Below are positions 1-11,067 of a stretch of 50,175 bases of DNA, in pieces. The position numbers and the translations under genes were made by a program. The stretch is from contig PMWT01000181.1 of the NCBI GenBank assembly GCA_003166025.1, forward strand, positions 1-50,175. The letters run 5' to 3'. Origin of the DNA: Acidimicrobiaceae bacterium. Its GTDB lineage: Bacteria; Actinomycetota; Acidimicrobiia; Acidimicrobiales; Palsa-688. The notes beneath the pieces were generated by a model. The model saw only the letters and a list, made by a program, of their open reading frames with translations. It made no database searches and was not told where the DNA came from. Every line of letters starts with the position of its first letter. Positions within the stretch are counted from its first letter, which is position 1.

Positions 1-611
<611 letters not shown>

Positions 612-615
<4 letters not shown>

Positions 616-1964
616 CGGGACCGGCGAGCCGCCTCGTCTGTGCCGGTTGCGGTAGTTCGCCGGACTTCGACGACCCGTACCCCTTCCGCTGTCCCCGCGC
701 CGGCGAGGGTGACGTCGACCACGTCCTGGTGAGGGCCCTCGACCCGACCGTCCTGAGCTTCCCCTCGGACGGCGGGGTGGGCACCGAGCCTTTCGCCCGG
801 TACAGGAGCCTCTTGCACAGCTACCACCGCGCCATATCGGGCGGCATGGCCGATGAGGACTTCCTCGCCCTGGTCGAGAGCCTCGACGTGGCGGTCGCCG
901 CCGTCGACGGGCACGGGTTCATGGCCACGCCGTTCAAGCGCAGCGAGCACCTCTCCAGGACCCTGAGCTTCGAGGGCGGCGGAGGGGTGTGGGTCAAGGA
1001 CGAGACCGGCAACGTCGCCGGCTCCCACAAGGGCCGGCACCTCATGGGTGTGCTCCTGCACCTCGAGGTCGCCGACCGCCTGGGGCTGACCGGTCCCCTC
1101 CCCCGGCCGGACCTGGCGATAGCCAGTTGTGGCAACGCCGCTCTGGCCGCGGCCGTGGTGGCCGCCGCCGGCGGCCGGCGTCTGCGGGTGTTCGTCCCGG
1201 TCGACGCCGACGCCACCATCGTCGGGCGCCTGGGCGACCTGGGGGCCGATGTGATCGTGTGCCCACGCCCGCCAGGCGTGGCCGGCGATCCCACCTACGT
1301 CCGGCTTCGCCAGGAGATCGACGCCGGCGCGCTGCCCTTCACCTGCCAGGGCAACGAGAACGGCCTGGCCATAGAGGGTGGGGAGACGATCGCTTACGAG
1401 ATCGTGTCCGATCTGCGGGCCAGCGGGCATGGTCTCGACCACCTCGTCGTCCAGGTCGGGGGCGGAGCTCTGGCGAGCAGTTGCATGCAGGCCTTCGCCG
1501 AGGCGGTGCACATGGGGGCGGTCGCCCGCCCACCGCGGGTCCATACCGTCCAGACGCTCGGTGCACACCCACTCGAGCGAGCCCACCGCCGAGTAAAAGG
1601 GTTGCTCTCCGGCCCGACGACCGAGCCGGACATCGAGCGCGCTCTGCACCAGGCCGCCACCCACCGGTCCGCCTACATGTGGCCGTGGGAAAGCGAGCCC
1701 AAGAGCATTGCCACCGGGATCCTCGACGACGAGACCTACGACTGGCTGGCGGTTGTCGGGGGCATGCTGAGGAGCGGCGGCCAGCCGGCGGTCGTCTCAG
1801 AGGCGCGCCTCGTAGAGGCGCATGGGCTAGGCCAGGATGCCGGGTTCCACGTGGACGCGACCGGCAGCTCCGGCCTGGCGGGGTTGCTCGACTTGCGGGC
1901 CGAGGGAGTGGTAAGGCCCGAAGACCGGGTCGCGGTGCTGTTCACGGGGACCGACCGCCGGTGA
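612..1964 (+). CDS. Threonine-synthase-like PLP-dependent enzyme
   Basis: A 450-residue protein starts at a GTG that overlaps the preceding stop codon; an upstream ATG at 561 would overlap that gene by 55 nt and is less likely. The N-terminus carries a short Cys motif (VCAGCG, then RCPRAG) like the rubredoxin-type knuckle before some threonine synthases. The probable PLP lysine is in ETGNVAGSHKGRH near residue 140, followed by a phosphate-binding ASCGNAALAAAV segment. This is the fold-type II (threonine synthase/tryptophan synthase beta) architecture, which catalyses beta- or gamma-elimination and replacement on amino acids. Its place in an operon-like row with carbamoyltransferases suggests it handles an amino acid formed during purine breakdown; that is inference. 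A diaminopropionate-lyase-type activity is one possibility. Confidence 0.75.
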
Positions 1965-2061
1965 GCCACGCCCAAGGCCGCCCGCCAAGACGCTGTGGCA
2001 GCGCCTGGAGAAGGTACCCGCTCACGAGTACGAGCCGATAGGGCGATAGGGGAGAGCACTG

Positions 2062-3054
2062 ATGAGGGCAGCACTGTACCTGCAGGACATGCACCCGGTC
2101 CGTCAAGGAATGGAATACGCGCGCTACGCCGAAGAACGCGGCTTCGAGGCCGTATGGCAGGCCGAGAGCCGGCTCGTGCGCGAGGCCACCGTCCCGATGG
2201 CCGCCTACGCCGCCGTAACCAGCCGTATCAAGATCGGTTCTGGCGTGATCCCGATTTGGACCCGGAATGTCGGGCTGCTCGCCGCGACGTTCGCCACGCT
2301 GGACGAGCTGGCGCCCGGTCGCATGATCCTGGGCCTGGGGGCATGGTGGGAGCCGCTGGCGACCAAGGTGGGGATCGACCGGCGGAGACCGTTGCGGGCG
2401 ATGCGCGAGGTGGTCGAATCAACCCGTCGGCTACTGGCCATGGAGCGCGTCACCTACCACGGTGACTTCGTCAACCTCGACGACGTTGAGATCGACATCG
2501 TGCACGGTGACCGTGCCCCCAAGCACGTCCCGATCTACGTGGGCGCAACGGGGATGCAAATGATGGAGCTGGCCGCCGAGATCAGCGACGGCGTGGTACT
2601 CAACTACATGGTCGCCCCCGACTACACCAGGCGCGCCATGGAGGCGATCGCCGCCGGAGCTCAGCGTTCCGGCCGCAGCGTCGACGACATCGACCGGCCC
2701 CAACTGGTGGTTTGCTCGCTCGACGAGGACCGCGAGCTGGCGCTGGACCGTTCACGCGAACTTCTCACCCAGTACCTGGGCCAGCAGCCTCACATCATGA
2801 AGGCCAGCGGCGTCGACCCGGCGCTGGTCGAAGCCATAGGCAAAGTCATAACTTGGCCCGCCGGCCCCGAGGAAATCCGAAAAGCGATGCGCCTCGTCCC
2901 CGACGACGCCGTGCAGATGATCTCGGCGTCAGGTACACCGAGCGAGTGCCGGGCGAAGGTGGACGAGTACATCGCCGCCGGAGCCACCTGTCCCATTCTT
3001 TACCCGCTGGGCGACGACGTCCGGCTGATGATTGACACTTTTGCCGCACCATAA
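2062..3054 (+). CDS. LLM-class (luciferase-like) flavin/F420-dependent oxidoreductase
   Basis: This 330-residue protein has the luciferase-like monooxygenase fold signature: a short N-terminal strand, [32 protein letters not shown], and the characteristic [17 protein letters not shown] segment around residue 85. A GGGGAG ribosome site lies about 8 nt before the ATG. The family includes F420-dependent methylene-H4MPT-reductase-like enzymes and FMN-dependent monooxygenases such as RutA, which opens the uracil ring. The sequence alone does not say which cofactor is used. It sits between the PLP pair and the carbamoyltransferases, with 97 nt before it and 26 nt after, so co-transcription is likely. 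A role in opening or oxidising a nitrogen heterocycle would fit the cluster but is only inferred. Confidence 0.8.
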   Translation: MRAALYLQDMHPVRQGMEYARYAEERGFEAVWQAESRLVREATVPMAAYAAVTSRIKIGSGVIPIWTRNVGLLAATFATLDELAPGRMILGLGAWWEPLATKVGIDRRRPLRAMREVVESTRRLLAMERVTYHGDFVNLDDVEIDIVHGDRAPKHVPIYVGATGMQMMELAAEISDGVVLNYMVAPDYTRRAMEAIAAGAQRSGRSVDDIDRPQLVVCSLDEDRELALDRSRELLTQYLGQQPHIMKASGVDPALVEAIGKVITWPAGPEEIRKAMRLVPDDAVQMISASGTPSECRAKVDEYIAAGATCPILYPLGDDVRLMIDTFAAP

Positions 3055-3080
3055 GGCCAGGCATTGACAAGAGAAAGGTA

Positions 3081-4043
3081 ATGACCGACATGAGAAGCTT
3101 TTTGGGCCGGGACATTTTGTCCCTTAAGGATTTCGAACGCGACGAGTTCTTCCAGGTGTTCAGCGTCGCCGACGAGCTCAGGCATTACGCCGAGAAACGC
3201 CGCAATGGGGACCTGCTCACCTCCAAGACCCTGCTCACCGCGTTCTACCAGCCGAGCACCCGCACCAGGCTGGCCACCGAGGCGGCCATGCACCGCTTGG
3301 GCGGGCACGTGCTCGGGTTCTCCGACGCCAAGATGACGCGCGCCGGCGATTTTTACCAGGAGAGCATCAAGGACACCGTGCACATGCTCGAGTACTACGG
3401 CGACGTCATCGCCATGAGGCATTTCCAGCAAGGCGCTCCCGCCGAGGCGGCCAAATGGGCGTCGGTGCCCGTCATCAACTGCGGGGATGGGTGGGGAGAA
3501 CACCCCACCCAGGTGCTCACGGACCTTTACACGACCTGGAAGCACTTCGGCACGCTTGACGGGCTGAGAGTGCTGTGCGTGGGCGACATGCGTATGCGCA
3601 CGATGCACTCGATCCTTTACGCCATGTCCCAGTTCGACATGGAAGGCCTCGTGGTGTGCCCGCCCGAGATGTCGTTGCTCCCCGAGTTCAAGGCCGAGCT
3701 CGACGAGCGCAACGTGATGTACCGGGAGGTCGAGAGCGTGGAGAAGTGCATCGCCGAGGCAGATGTCATCTACATGGAGCCCGTGGTACAGGCGGACTAC
3801 ACCAAGTCACGCGACGAGGCCCACGATGACAAGGGCCAGACGCCGGCCGCCTACAAAGTCACGCGCCAGCTGTTGCGGGACAAGGCGAAGAGGACCTCCA
3901 TCATCTTGCACTCGCTGCCGAGGATGGACGAGCTCCCCCCCGATGTCGACGCCACCCGCCACGCCCGCTACTGGTTCGAGGCCTTCAACGGTGTCGCCAT
4001 GCGCATGGCCCTTCTGTCCCTCGTGCTCGGCGCGGTGGAGTAG
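3081..4043 (+). CDS. Aspartate-carbamoyltransferase-like protein with altered acceptor site
   Basis: A 320-residue transcarbamylase. The carbamoyl-phosphate site is intact: PSTRTR near residue 57, AMRH, and GEHPTQ. The C-terminal HSLPRMDEL and FNGVAMRMALL resemble catalytic chains of aspartate carbamoyltransferase (PyrB). Compared with E. coli PyrB, the loop that supplies Ser80 and Lys84 (SLGKKGE in PyrB) reads RAGDFYQE here. The acceptor motif TRVQ (Arg229/Gln231) reads EPVVQ, so the arginine that binds the aspartate side chain is missing, and HPLPR is HSLPR. A different carbamoyl acceptor is therefore likely. The start may be ATG 3081 (AGAAAGG only 2 nt away) or ATG 3090. It is 8 nt from the YgeW-like gene and in the same operon as carbamate kinase, which favours catabolic phosphorolysis of a carbamoyl compound. 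Confidence 0.85.
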   Translation: MTDMRSFLGRDILSLKDFERDEFFQVFSVADELRHYAEKRRNGDLLTSKTLLTAFYQPSTRTRLATEAAMHRLGGHVLGFSDAKMTRAGDFYQESIKDTVHMLEYYGDVIAMRHFQQGAPAEAAKWASVPVINCGDGWGEHPTQVLTDLYTTWKHFGTLDGLRVLCVGDMRMRTMHSILYAMSQFDMEGLVVCPPEMSLLPEFKAELDERNVMYREVESVEKCIAEADVIYMEPVVQADYTKSRDEAHDDKGQTPAAYKVTRQLLRDKAKRTSIILHSLPRMDELPPDVDATRHARYWFEAFNGVAMRMALLSLVLGAVE

Positions 4044-4051
4044 GAAGGCCG

Positions 4052-5029
4052 ATGCAAACCAACCTGCGGGGAAAAGACGTGATCGACCTGCAAGAGTGGA
4101 CCAAGGACGAGCTGGACACCCTGCTCGACGTGGCCTTTACCCTAAAGCGTGACCGCGCCCTCGGTCTTCCTCATCCCTACCTTCGTGACAAGGTCCTGGC
4201 CATGCTGTTCTTTTTCTCCAGCACCAGGACGCGGACCTCCTTCGAGGCGGGCATGGCCCAGCTCGGAGGCCACGCCCAGTTCATCGAGAGCCGCACGACC
4301 CAGATAGCGCACGGCGACACCGCCAAAGAGATCGGGGAGATCCTCGGGCGCTACAACGACGGGATCGCTATCCGCAACGTCGACTGGGGAGTGGGCAACT
4401 CCTATATCCGCGATGTCGCGAAGGCCAGCCGCGTACCCGTGCTCAATATGCAGTGCGACATCTACCATCCCCACCAGGCACTGGCGGACCTCATGACCAT
4501 CATCGAGCGCTTTGGCGACCCGAGGGGCAAGACGGCCACGGTGAGCTGGGCCTGCGCGGCCAGCTACCAAAAGCCCATCAGCGTGCCCCAAAGCCTGGCC
4601 CTATTGCTGCCCCGGTTCGGGATGAACGTCCGTCTGGTCCACCCCCCCGAGTTCGCTCTCATGGACGACATCGTCGAGCAAGCCCGCCAAAACGCCCGTA
4701 AGACGGGCGCCTCCTTCGAGGTCATGGACGACTTCGAAGAGGGCATGTCCGGGACCGACGTCGTGTACGCCAAGAGCTGGGGCGCGCTGCTCACGACCAC
4801 CGACGAAGCCGAAGGAGCCAAGGCGATCAGCAAGTACAGTTCCTGGGTGACCGACTCGCGGCGGATGGCGATGGCCAACGATGACGCCATCTTCATGCAC
4901 CCGTTGCCCGCCGATCGCAACGTCGAGGTGACCGACGAGGTCATTGACGGCCCGCAATCGGCCGTTTACGACCAGGCCGAGAACCGCCTTCACGGCCAGA
5001 AGGCCGTGATGGCGCTGACCATGAGCTGA
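4052..5029 (+). CDS. ygeW: Knotted carbamoyltransferase, YgeW family
   Basis: A 325-residue transcarbamylase with STRTRTSFE near residue 56 for carbamoyl phosphate, IYHPHQALADL in place of HPTQ, and the C-terminal MHPLPADR. The middle segment YQKPISVPQSL, followed by RFGMNVRLVHPPEF and then VVYAKSW, closely follows the knot-forming loop and later motif of E. coli YgeW (YGKPLSVPQ, VYPKSW). This sets it apart from ordinary ornithine carbamoyltransferase. YgeW genes belong to purine-degradation clusters of anaerobes, but the acceptor substrate of YgeW has not been settled as far as I know. It lies 8 nt after the PyrB-like gene and 9 nt before carbamate kinase, which strongly suggests carbamoyl phosphate is passed to that kinase. 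The ribosome site GGAAGG lies just upstream of the ATG. Confidence 0.88.
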   Translation: MQTNLRGKDVIDLQEWTKDELDTLLDVAFTLKRDRALGLPHPYLRDKVLAMLFFFSSTRTRTSFEAGMAQLGGHAQFIESRTTQIAHGDTAKEIGEILGRYNDGIAIRNVDWGVGNSYIRDVAKASRVPVLNMQCDIYHPHQALADLMTIIERFGDPRGKTATVSWACAASYQKPISVPQSLALLLPRFGMNVRLVHPPEFALMDDIVEQARQNARKTGASFEVMDDFEEGMSGTDVVYAKSWGALLTTTDEAEGAKAISKYSSWVTDSRRMAMANDDAIFMHPLPADRNVEVTDEVIDGPQSAVYDQAENRLHGQKAVMALTMS

Positions 5030-5038
5030 AAGGGTGCT

Positions 5039-5989
5039 ATGACCGGAAAGCTCGCCGTTATTGCCATCGGTGGGAACTCGCTTATCAAGGACAAGCAACA
5101 CATGGACGTGTTCGCTCAGTACGAGGCCGCTCGGGAAACATGCGTGCATATAGCCTCGATGATCGAGCAGGGCTGGAACGTGGTCGTCGGTCACGGCAAC
5201 GGCCCGCAGGTGGGCTTCATACTGCGTCGTTCAGAGCTGGCCGCCCACGAGCTCCACGAGGTGCCCCTTGACGTGTGCGGGGCCGACACTCAGGGCGCCA
5301 TCGGCTACGCGCTGGCCCAGAACCTCGGCAACGAGCTCGGTCGGCGCGGCATCGACAGGCCGGTGGCCGCGGTGGTGACCCAGACCGAGGTGGCCGTTGA
5401 CGATCCCGCGTTCACCAACCCGACCAAGCCGATCGGCTCGTTCATGGACGAGGCGGTCGCCCTCCGGCGTAAAAACGAAGACGGCTGGGACGTGGTCGAG
5501 GACGCCAACCGCGGTTGGCGGCGGGTTGTCGCCTCACCCCGCCCCCTTCGGATCGTGGAGCTGGGCCCGATAAAGCAGATGATCGAGGCCGGCGTCATCG
5601 TCGTCGCTGTCGGCGGAGGCGGCGTCCCAGTCGTCCGCGACGCCACCCACGACCTTCGCGGGGTCGAGGCTGTGATCGACAAAGATCTGGGCTGTTCCCT
5701 GCTGGCCCGTGCCGTCAACGCCGACCTGTTCCTCATCACCACCGCCGTCGAAAAGGTGGCCCTTCACTTCGGCACGCCCCAAGAGCGTACGCTCAGCCAC
5801 CTCAGCCTCGCCGAGGCCAAGCAGTACCTGGCCGAGGGCACCCACTTCGCCAAGGGGAGCATGGCGCCGAAGATCCAGGCCGTGATCGATTACCTGGAAG
5901 GCGGCGGTCGCAAGGCTCTGATCACCGATCCCGGGAACCTCGAGCGGGCGCTGTCGGGGGAAACGGGGACGCGCTTTACCTTGACCTGA
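5039..5989 (+). CDS. arcC: Carbamate kinase
   Basis: A 316-residue amino-acid-kinase-fold protein of normal length for carbamate kinase. Visible motifs are AIGGNSLI at the N-terminus, VVGHGNGPQVG near residue 58, VVTQTEVAVDDPAF, VAVGGGGVPVV near residue 190, and AKGSMAPKIQAVIDY followed by LITDPGNL at the end. The enzyme transfers phosphate from carbamoyl phosphate to ADP, giving ATP plus carbamate, which breaks down to ammonia and CO2. It is the only carbamate kinase in the window and is served by at least two operon partners and perhaps two more carbamoyltransferases at 22-25 kb. The ribosome site AAAGGGTG lies 5 nt before the ATG. It ends the + strand operon and faces the convergent xdhC gene 18 nt away. 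Confidence 0.95.
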   Translation: MTGKLAVIAIGGNSLIKDKQHMDVFAQYEAARETCVHIASMIEQGWNVVVGHGNGPQVGFILRRSELAAHELHEVPLDVCGADTQGAIGYALAQNLGNELGRRGIDRPVAAVVTQTEVAVDDPAFTNPTKPIGSFMDEAVALRRKNEDGWDVVEDANRGWRRVVASPRPLRIVELGPIKQMIEAGVIVVAVGGGGVPVVRDATHDLRGVEAVIDKDLGCSLLARAVNADLFLITTAVEKVALHFGTPQERTLSHLSLAEAKQYLAEGTHFAKGSMAPKIQAVIDYLEGGGRKALITDPGNLERALSGETGTRFTLT

Positions 5990-6007
5990 TTAAAGCCCCG
6001 ACAGGTT

Positions 6008-6466
6008 TCAGTGGCGCGCCGCCAGGTGCACGGCTTCGATGATCTTCTGGTAGCCGGTGCAGCGGCAGAGATTGCCCGCCAGCGCCTCGCGGATCTCGTC
6101 GTCGTCGGGATCGGCGACGCGCCTGAGCAGGTCGTGCGTAGCCATAATCAAGCCCGGTGTGCAGAACCCGCACTGGACGGCACCGGCGTCGATGAACGCC
6201 TGTTGGGCCCGGACGAGCCCGTCGCCGTCGGCCAGGCCCTCCACGGTCGTTACGGCGCGGCCCTCGGCTTGGCCGGCCAGCACCAGGCACGAGCAGACGA
6301 GCACGCCGTCGAGGTAGACCGAGCACGAGCCGCACTCCCCCTGCTCGCATGCGTTCTTCGTCCCTGCCAGGCCCAGGTGCTCCCGGAGCAGGTGCAGCAG
6401 GCTTTCGCTGGGATCCACGCCGTCGGCCTGGCGCCACTCCCCATTGACCGTGCACGAGACTCTCAC
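6008..6466 (-). CDS. xdhC: Xanthine-dehydrogenase-type 2Fe-2S subunit
   Basis: A 152-residue protein with both clusters of the xanthine oxidase family small subunit. The plant-type ferredoxin motif CEQGECGSC is followed by VCSC, and the second cluster by CGFCTPGLIM and NLCRCTGYQKI. Start choice: GTG at 6466 overlaps the stop of the FAD-subunit gene (GTGA) and follows a G-rich stretch; longer upstream starts lie inside that gene. The protein passes electrons from the molybdenum centre to FAD. It is the last gene of the long - strand array. The molybdenum subunit that completes the enzyme is encoded 6 kb upstream, after the second transporter. The subunit type is certain; the substrate (hypoxanthine/xanthine) is inferred from adenine deaminase and the purine-class transporters. 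Confidence 0.9.
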   Translation of the reverse strand: MRVSCTVNGEWRQADGVDPSESLLHLLREHLGLAGTKNACEQGECGSCSVYLDGVLVCSCLVLAGQAEGRAVTTVEGLADGDGLVRAQQAFIDAGAVQCGFCTPGLIMATHDLLRRVADPDDDEIREALAGNLCRCTGYQKIIEAVHLAARH

Positions 6467-7331
6467 GTCTTGCCCCCCCGGTACTCGTCCCAGCACCACG
6501 ACAAAGCCCGTCGGCCGAGGACCTCCAGGGCCCGCCGCCGGTAGGCGGCACTGGCCCGGATGTCGTCGATGGGCCGGGCGGCTTGCGCCACCAGCTGCCC
6601 GAAACGGGCGAGGACGTTGTCGGGCAATGGGGCCCTCGACTCCCACGCCCCGGTCTCGGCCAGGTGGCCTTCCAGGAACTGCTCGGCGGCGTGCGCCGGC
6701 AATGGGACCGGTCCCGCCGACCCTATCCCGGTGCCGACGCGGAGCTCTGGTGGGTGCAAGGCCAGCGCGAACGAGCAGACGGCGATGACCATAGCGTTAC
6801 GGGTACCCACCTTGGCAAACACCTGCGGGCCGGTGGCGACCGGCAGCCATACGGCGGCGATGAGCTCGTCCCGGCCCAGCACGCTGCGCTTTGGACCGAC
6901 GAAGTACTCGCTGATCGGTATGTTACGGCTCCGGTGCAACGAGGCCACCTCCACCTCAGCCCCGACAGCCAGGAGGGGCGGGTGACAGTCGCCGGCAGGA
7001 GAGGCCGAGCCCAGATTGCCACCGATAGTGCCCCGGTTGCGGATCGGTGGTGAACCCACGGTACGCGCCGCCAGTGTCAACCCGGGCAGGTCATCGACCA
7101 GGTGGGCGATCATCTCGCTGTAGGTGACGCCGGAGCCGACACGTACCTGGCCGTTTTCGCGGCTCCAGGCGCGCAGCTCGCCGATCCGGCCGAGGTCCAG
7201 GAGGGCACTGGGGTGCAGACGGCCGAAGTTGAGCTCGACGAGCACGTCCGTACCGCCGGCAATCGCTACGGCCTCGGGGTGCGAAGCGCGTGCCTCGAGC
7301 GCTTCGGGCCAGCTGGTGGGCTGGATGAAAG

Positions 7332-7335
<4 letters not shown>
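6463..7335 (-). CDS. xdhB: Xanthine-dehydrogenase-type FAD-binding subunit
   Basis: A 290-residue medium subunit of the molybdenum hydroxylase family (CoxM/XdhB type). The FAD-binding segments AIAGGTDVLVELN near residue 25 and TIGGNLGSASPAGD near residue 104 are intact, and the length is normal. The ATG start overlaps the stop of the ABC ATPase gene (ATGA) and its own stop overlaps the 2Fe-2S gene start, so ATPase, XdhB and XdhC are translationally coupled. It carries electrons to NAD or another acceptor. Coupling a catabolic redox subunit directly to an uptake ATPase ties purine import and oxidation to the same transcript. Confidence 0.92.
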
Positions 7336-9008
<1,673 letters not shown>

Positions 9009-9045
9009 GGTGCGGGTCCTTCCCGGTCAGTCGCGGCGGCGCGCC

Positions 9046-10047
9046 CTACTTGGCCACGCTGAGGGTGCCGGCGGTGATCTTGGCGATCAGCTTGTTGGCT
9101 TCCGCCTTCACGTTGGCGGGCAGCGGGTAGGTCGGGTTGAACACGATCTTCTCGCCGTTGTTGGCCAGGGTGATCGTGTAGGTCGACCCACCGAGCTTGC
9201 CCGCCCGGATCCCGGTAAAGATGTTCTCGAGCACCGGGACCCAGTTGTAGACCTGGGAGGACACGACCTCGCTCGGCGCCAACGACGCTTGGGTCCACTG
9301 CGTGCCGAACCACGCTACCTTGTCGGCCTTGGCGATCCCGATGGCCCCGACGACGGACTGTGAGCTACCGGTGAGGACGTCGGCCCCGTCGGCCACGTAG
9401 GCCTTGGCCGCGCTGGCCATGAGCGAGACGTCGCTGAAGGACCCGGTGAACGACACGTGGACCGTCGCCTTGGGGTCCTGGGCCAGCACGCCGGCCTTGA
9501 AGCCGTCGACGTACAGCTGGGCGTCGCCGACGTTGATGGGGCCGATGACCCCGATCACGTGGCTCTTGCTCAGCATGCCGGCCATGTAGCCCTGCACGTA
9601 GCCGCCTTCGTTGGAGTCGGCCTGGTAGGCATAAATGTTCGGCTCATTGAAGGTCGAGCCGGCCGTACCCCAGGCGAAAGAGACCTTGGGGAACTTGGGG
9701 GCCAGTGCCTGCAAGGTGCTGCCGTACTGCGAGCCGTGGGCGATCACGAGATTGTAGCCCGAGGCGGCGTACTGGCGGATCAGGTTGGCCGCGTCGGACA
9801 CCACGTACTCGTTATCGGAGATGGATATCTTCAGGTTGTAGGACGTCTTCAGCGACTCGAGAGCCGACACCATCGATTGGGTGAAAGCAAGGTCGTTGAC
9901 GGCGCTCGGTGCCACAAGCGCTACCTTCAGCGTTGTGGTCGGGCTGGCGGCGCTGGCGGGCGCCGCGCTTGTGGGCACGGTCGTCACGAGCGCGGATGCG
10001 GCGGCCAGGGTTACCAGGCACCGCACCCACATTGATTTTGTCTTCAT
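9046..10047 (-). CDS. BMP-family ABC transporter substrate-binding protein
   Basis: A 333-residue extracellular binding protein. The start at ATG 10047 is favoured over upstream in-frame codons because an AAGGAGGAA ribosome site stands just before it and the signal sequence begins there (MKTKSMWVR, then a hydrophobic run to about residue 25, with Ala-rich cleavage sites). No lipobox Cys is visible, so the anchoring mode is unclear. The mature part has the BMP/Med family pattern: a LKVALVAPSAVNDLAFTQS start, AHGSQYGSTLQALAPKFPKVSFAWGTAG in the first domain, and GGYVQGYMAGMLSKSHVIGVIGP. A 9-bp hairpin lies just upstream of the ribosome site. It is the ligand-recognition component of the second transporter. 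Confidence 0.9.
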   Translation of the reverse strand: MKTKSMWVRCLVTLAAASALVTTVPTSAAPASAASPTTTLKVALVAPSAVNDLAFTQSMVSALESLKTSYNLKISISDNEYVVSDAANLIRQYAASGYNLVIAHGSQYGSTLQALAPKFPKVSFAWGTAGSTFNEPNIYAYQADSNEGGYVQGYMAGMLSKSHVIGVIGPINVGDAQLYVDGFKAGVLAQDPKATVHVSFTGSFSDVSLMASAAKAYVADGADVLTGSSQSVVGAIGIAKADKVAWFGTQWTQASLAPSEVVSSQVYNWVPVLENIFTGIRAGKLGGSTYTITLANNGEKIVFNPTYPLPANVKAEANKLIAKITAGTLSVAK

Positions 10048-10065
10048 TTGTTCCTCCTTATCGGG

Positions 10066-10089
10066 GGGAAGAGGGAGGAGCCTCTTCCC
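10066..10089 (-). promoter_or_regulatory. Intergenic 9-bp hairpin before the BMP gene
   Basis: GGGAAGAGG at 10066-10074 and CCTCTTCCC at 10081-10089 form a perfect 9-bp stem with a 6-nt loop. It lies in the 87-nt gap between the permease stop (10135) and the BMP start (10047), just upstream of that gene's ribosome site. No U-run follows, so it is more likely an mRNA processing or stabilising stem that raises binding-protein expression than a terminator. Confidence 0.5.
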
Positions 10090-10134
10090 ATTCGGCAGTG
10101 CTTCCTCTTTTGAGGACAACGAGGGGCGGACAGG

Positions 10135-11067
10135 TCAAGCTCCCCTCACATAAGGCTTCCCGAGCGCAGCGGGCTGCTTGAACCGGCCGGCCAGAGCCAC
10201 CAAGGCGAGTATCGTTATCACGGCCGGCGCCGTGGCGGCCAGGTCGGCGGCAGAGGTGGGGATGATCCCGAGAGACTTCCACTGTAGGACCACCGCGGTC
10301 ACGACGCCGTACAGAAGGGACCCGGTCATGACGCCGGCGGGCCGCCAAGCGCCGAAGTACACCAGGGCCACGGCAATGAAGCCTGCGCTCTGGGTGAGGT
10401 TCTCTTGAAAGATCCCGTCCAGGAGCAGCAGCGTCGCCCCCGCCAACCCGGCCATCATGCAGCCCAGGACCACCGTGATGTAACGGGTGCGGGCCACGTT
10501 TATCCCGACGCTGTCGGCCGCCGCCGGGTTTTCGCCCACGGCCAGCACCCTGGTCCCGAAATTCGTGTGGTACAGGACAAACGCTAAAACCGGGACGAGG
10601 ACGAAAGCGAGGTAGATGAGCAGGTTTTGTTGGAAAAACATGCGGCCCACGGCGGGGATCTTCGACAGCAGGGGAATGTCGACGGTGGGCAACGGGTTGA
10701 CGGGCAGGGGGGTCCCGACGAACTTCACGAAGAGCAGGTCGCTCATCCCCAGGCCGAAAATGTAAACGCCGATGCCGCTGATACCTTGCTGGGCGCGCAG
10801 CGTGACGCTCATAAAAGCGGTGATGAAGCCCATGACGGCACCGACGGCCATGCCTACTAGGATCCCGAGAAGCAGGCTGCCCGTCTGGAGCGCGACGTAG
10901 TAGCAGCTGAACGCACCCATCAACATGATGCCGTCGACGCCGAGGTTCAACACCCCGCTGCGCTGGCCCAGGGTCTCACCGAGGGCCGCCAGCAAGAACG
11001 GTGTGGCGTACTGGATGGCCGAGGCGATGGTCGCCGTCACGATGGCGTAGGTAAAAAAAGCGCTCAT
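10135..11067 (-). CDS. BMP-type ABC transporter permease (short type)
   Basis: A 310-residue integral membrane protein with about eight to nine hydrophobic segments. It contains RSGVLNLGVDGIMLMGAF near residue 35 and VLAVGENPAAADSVGI near residue 195, both diagnostic of the BPD_transp_2 (branched-chain/nucleoside) permease family; the paralogue at 16512-17474 carries nearly the same motifs. The ATG overlaps the stop of the longer permease (ATGA), which gives a strictly coupled heterodimer. The pair forms the membrane channel driven by the ATPase at 7332-9008. Confidence 0.92.
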   Translation of the reverse strand: MSAFFTYAIVTATIASAIQYATPFLLAALGETLGQRSGVLNLGVDGIMLMGAFSCYYVALQTGSLLLGILVGMAVGAVMGFITAFMSVTLRAQQGISGIGVYIFGLGMSDLLFVKFVGTPLPVNPLPTVDIPLLSKIPAVGRMFFQQNLLIYLAFVLVPVLAFVLYHTNFGTRVLAVGENPAAADSVGINVARTRYITVVLGCMMAGLAGATLLLLDGIFQENLTQSAGFIAVALVYFGAWRPAGVMTGSLLYGVVTAVVLQWKSLGIIPTSAADLAATAPAVITILALVALAGRFKQPAALGKPYVRGA

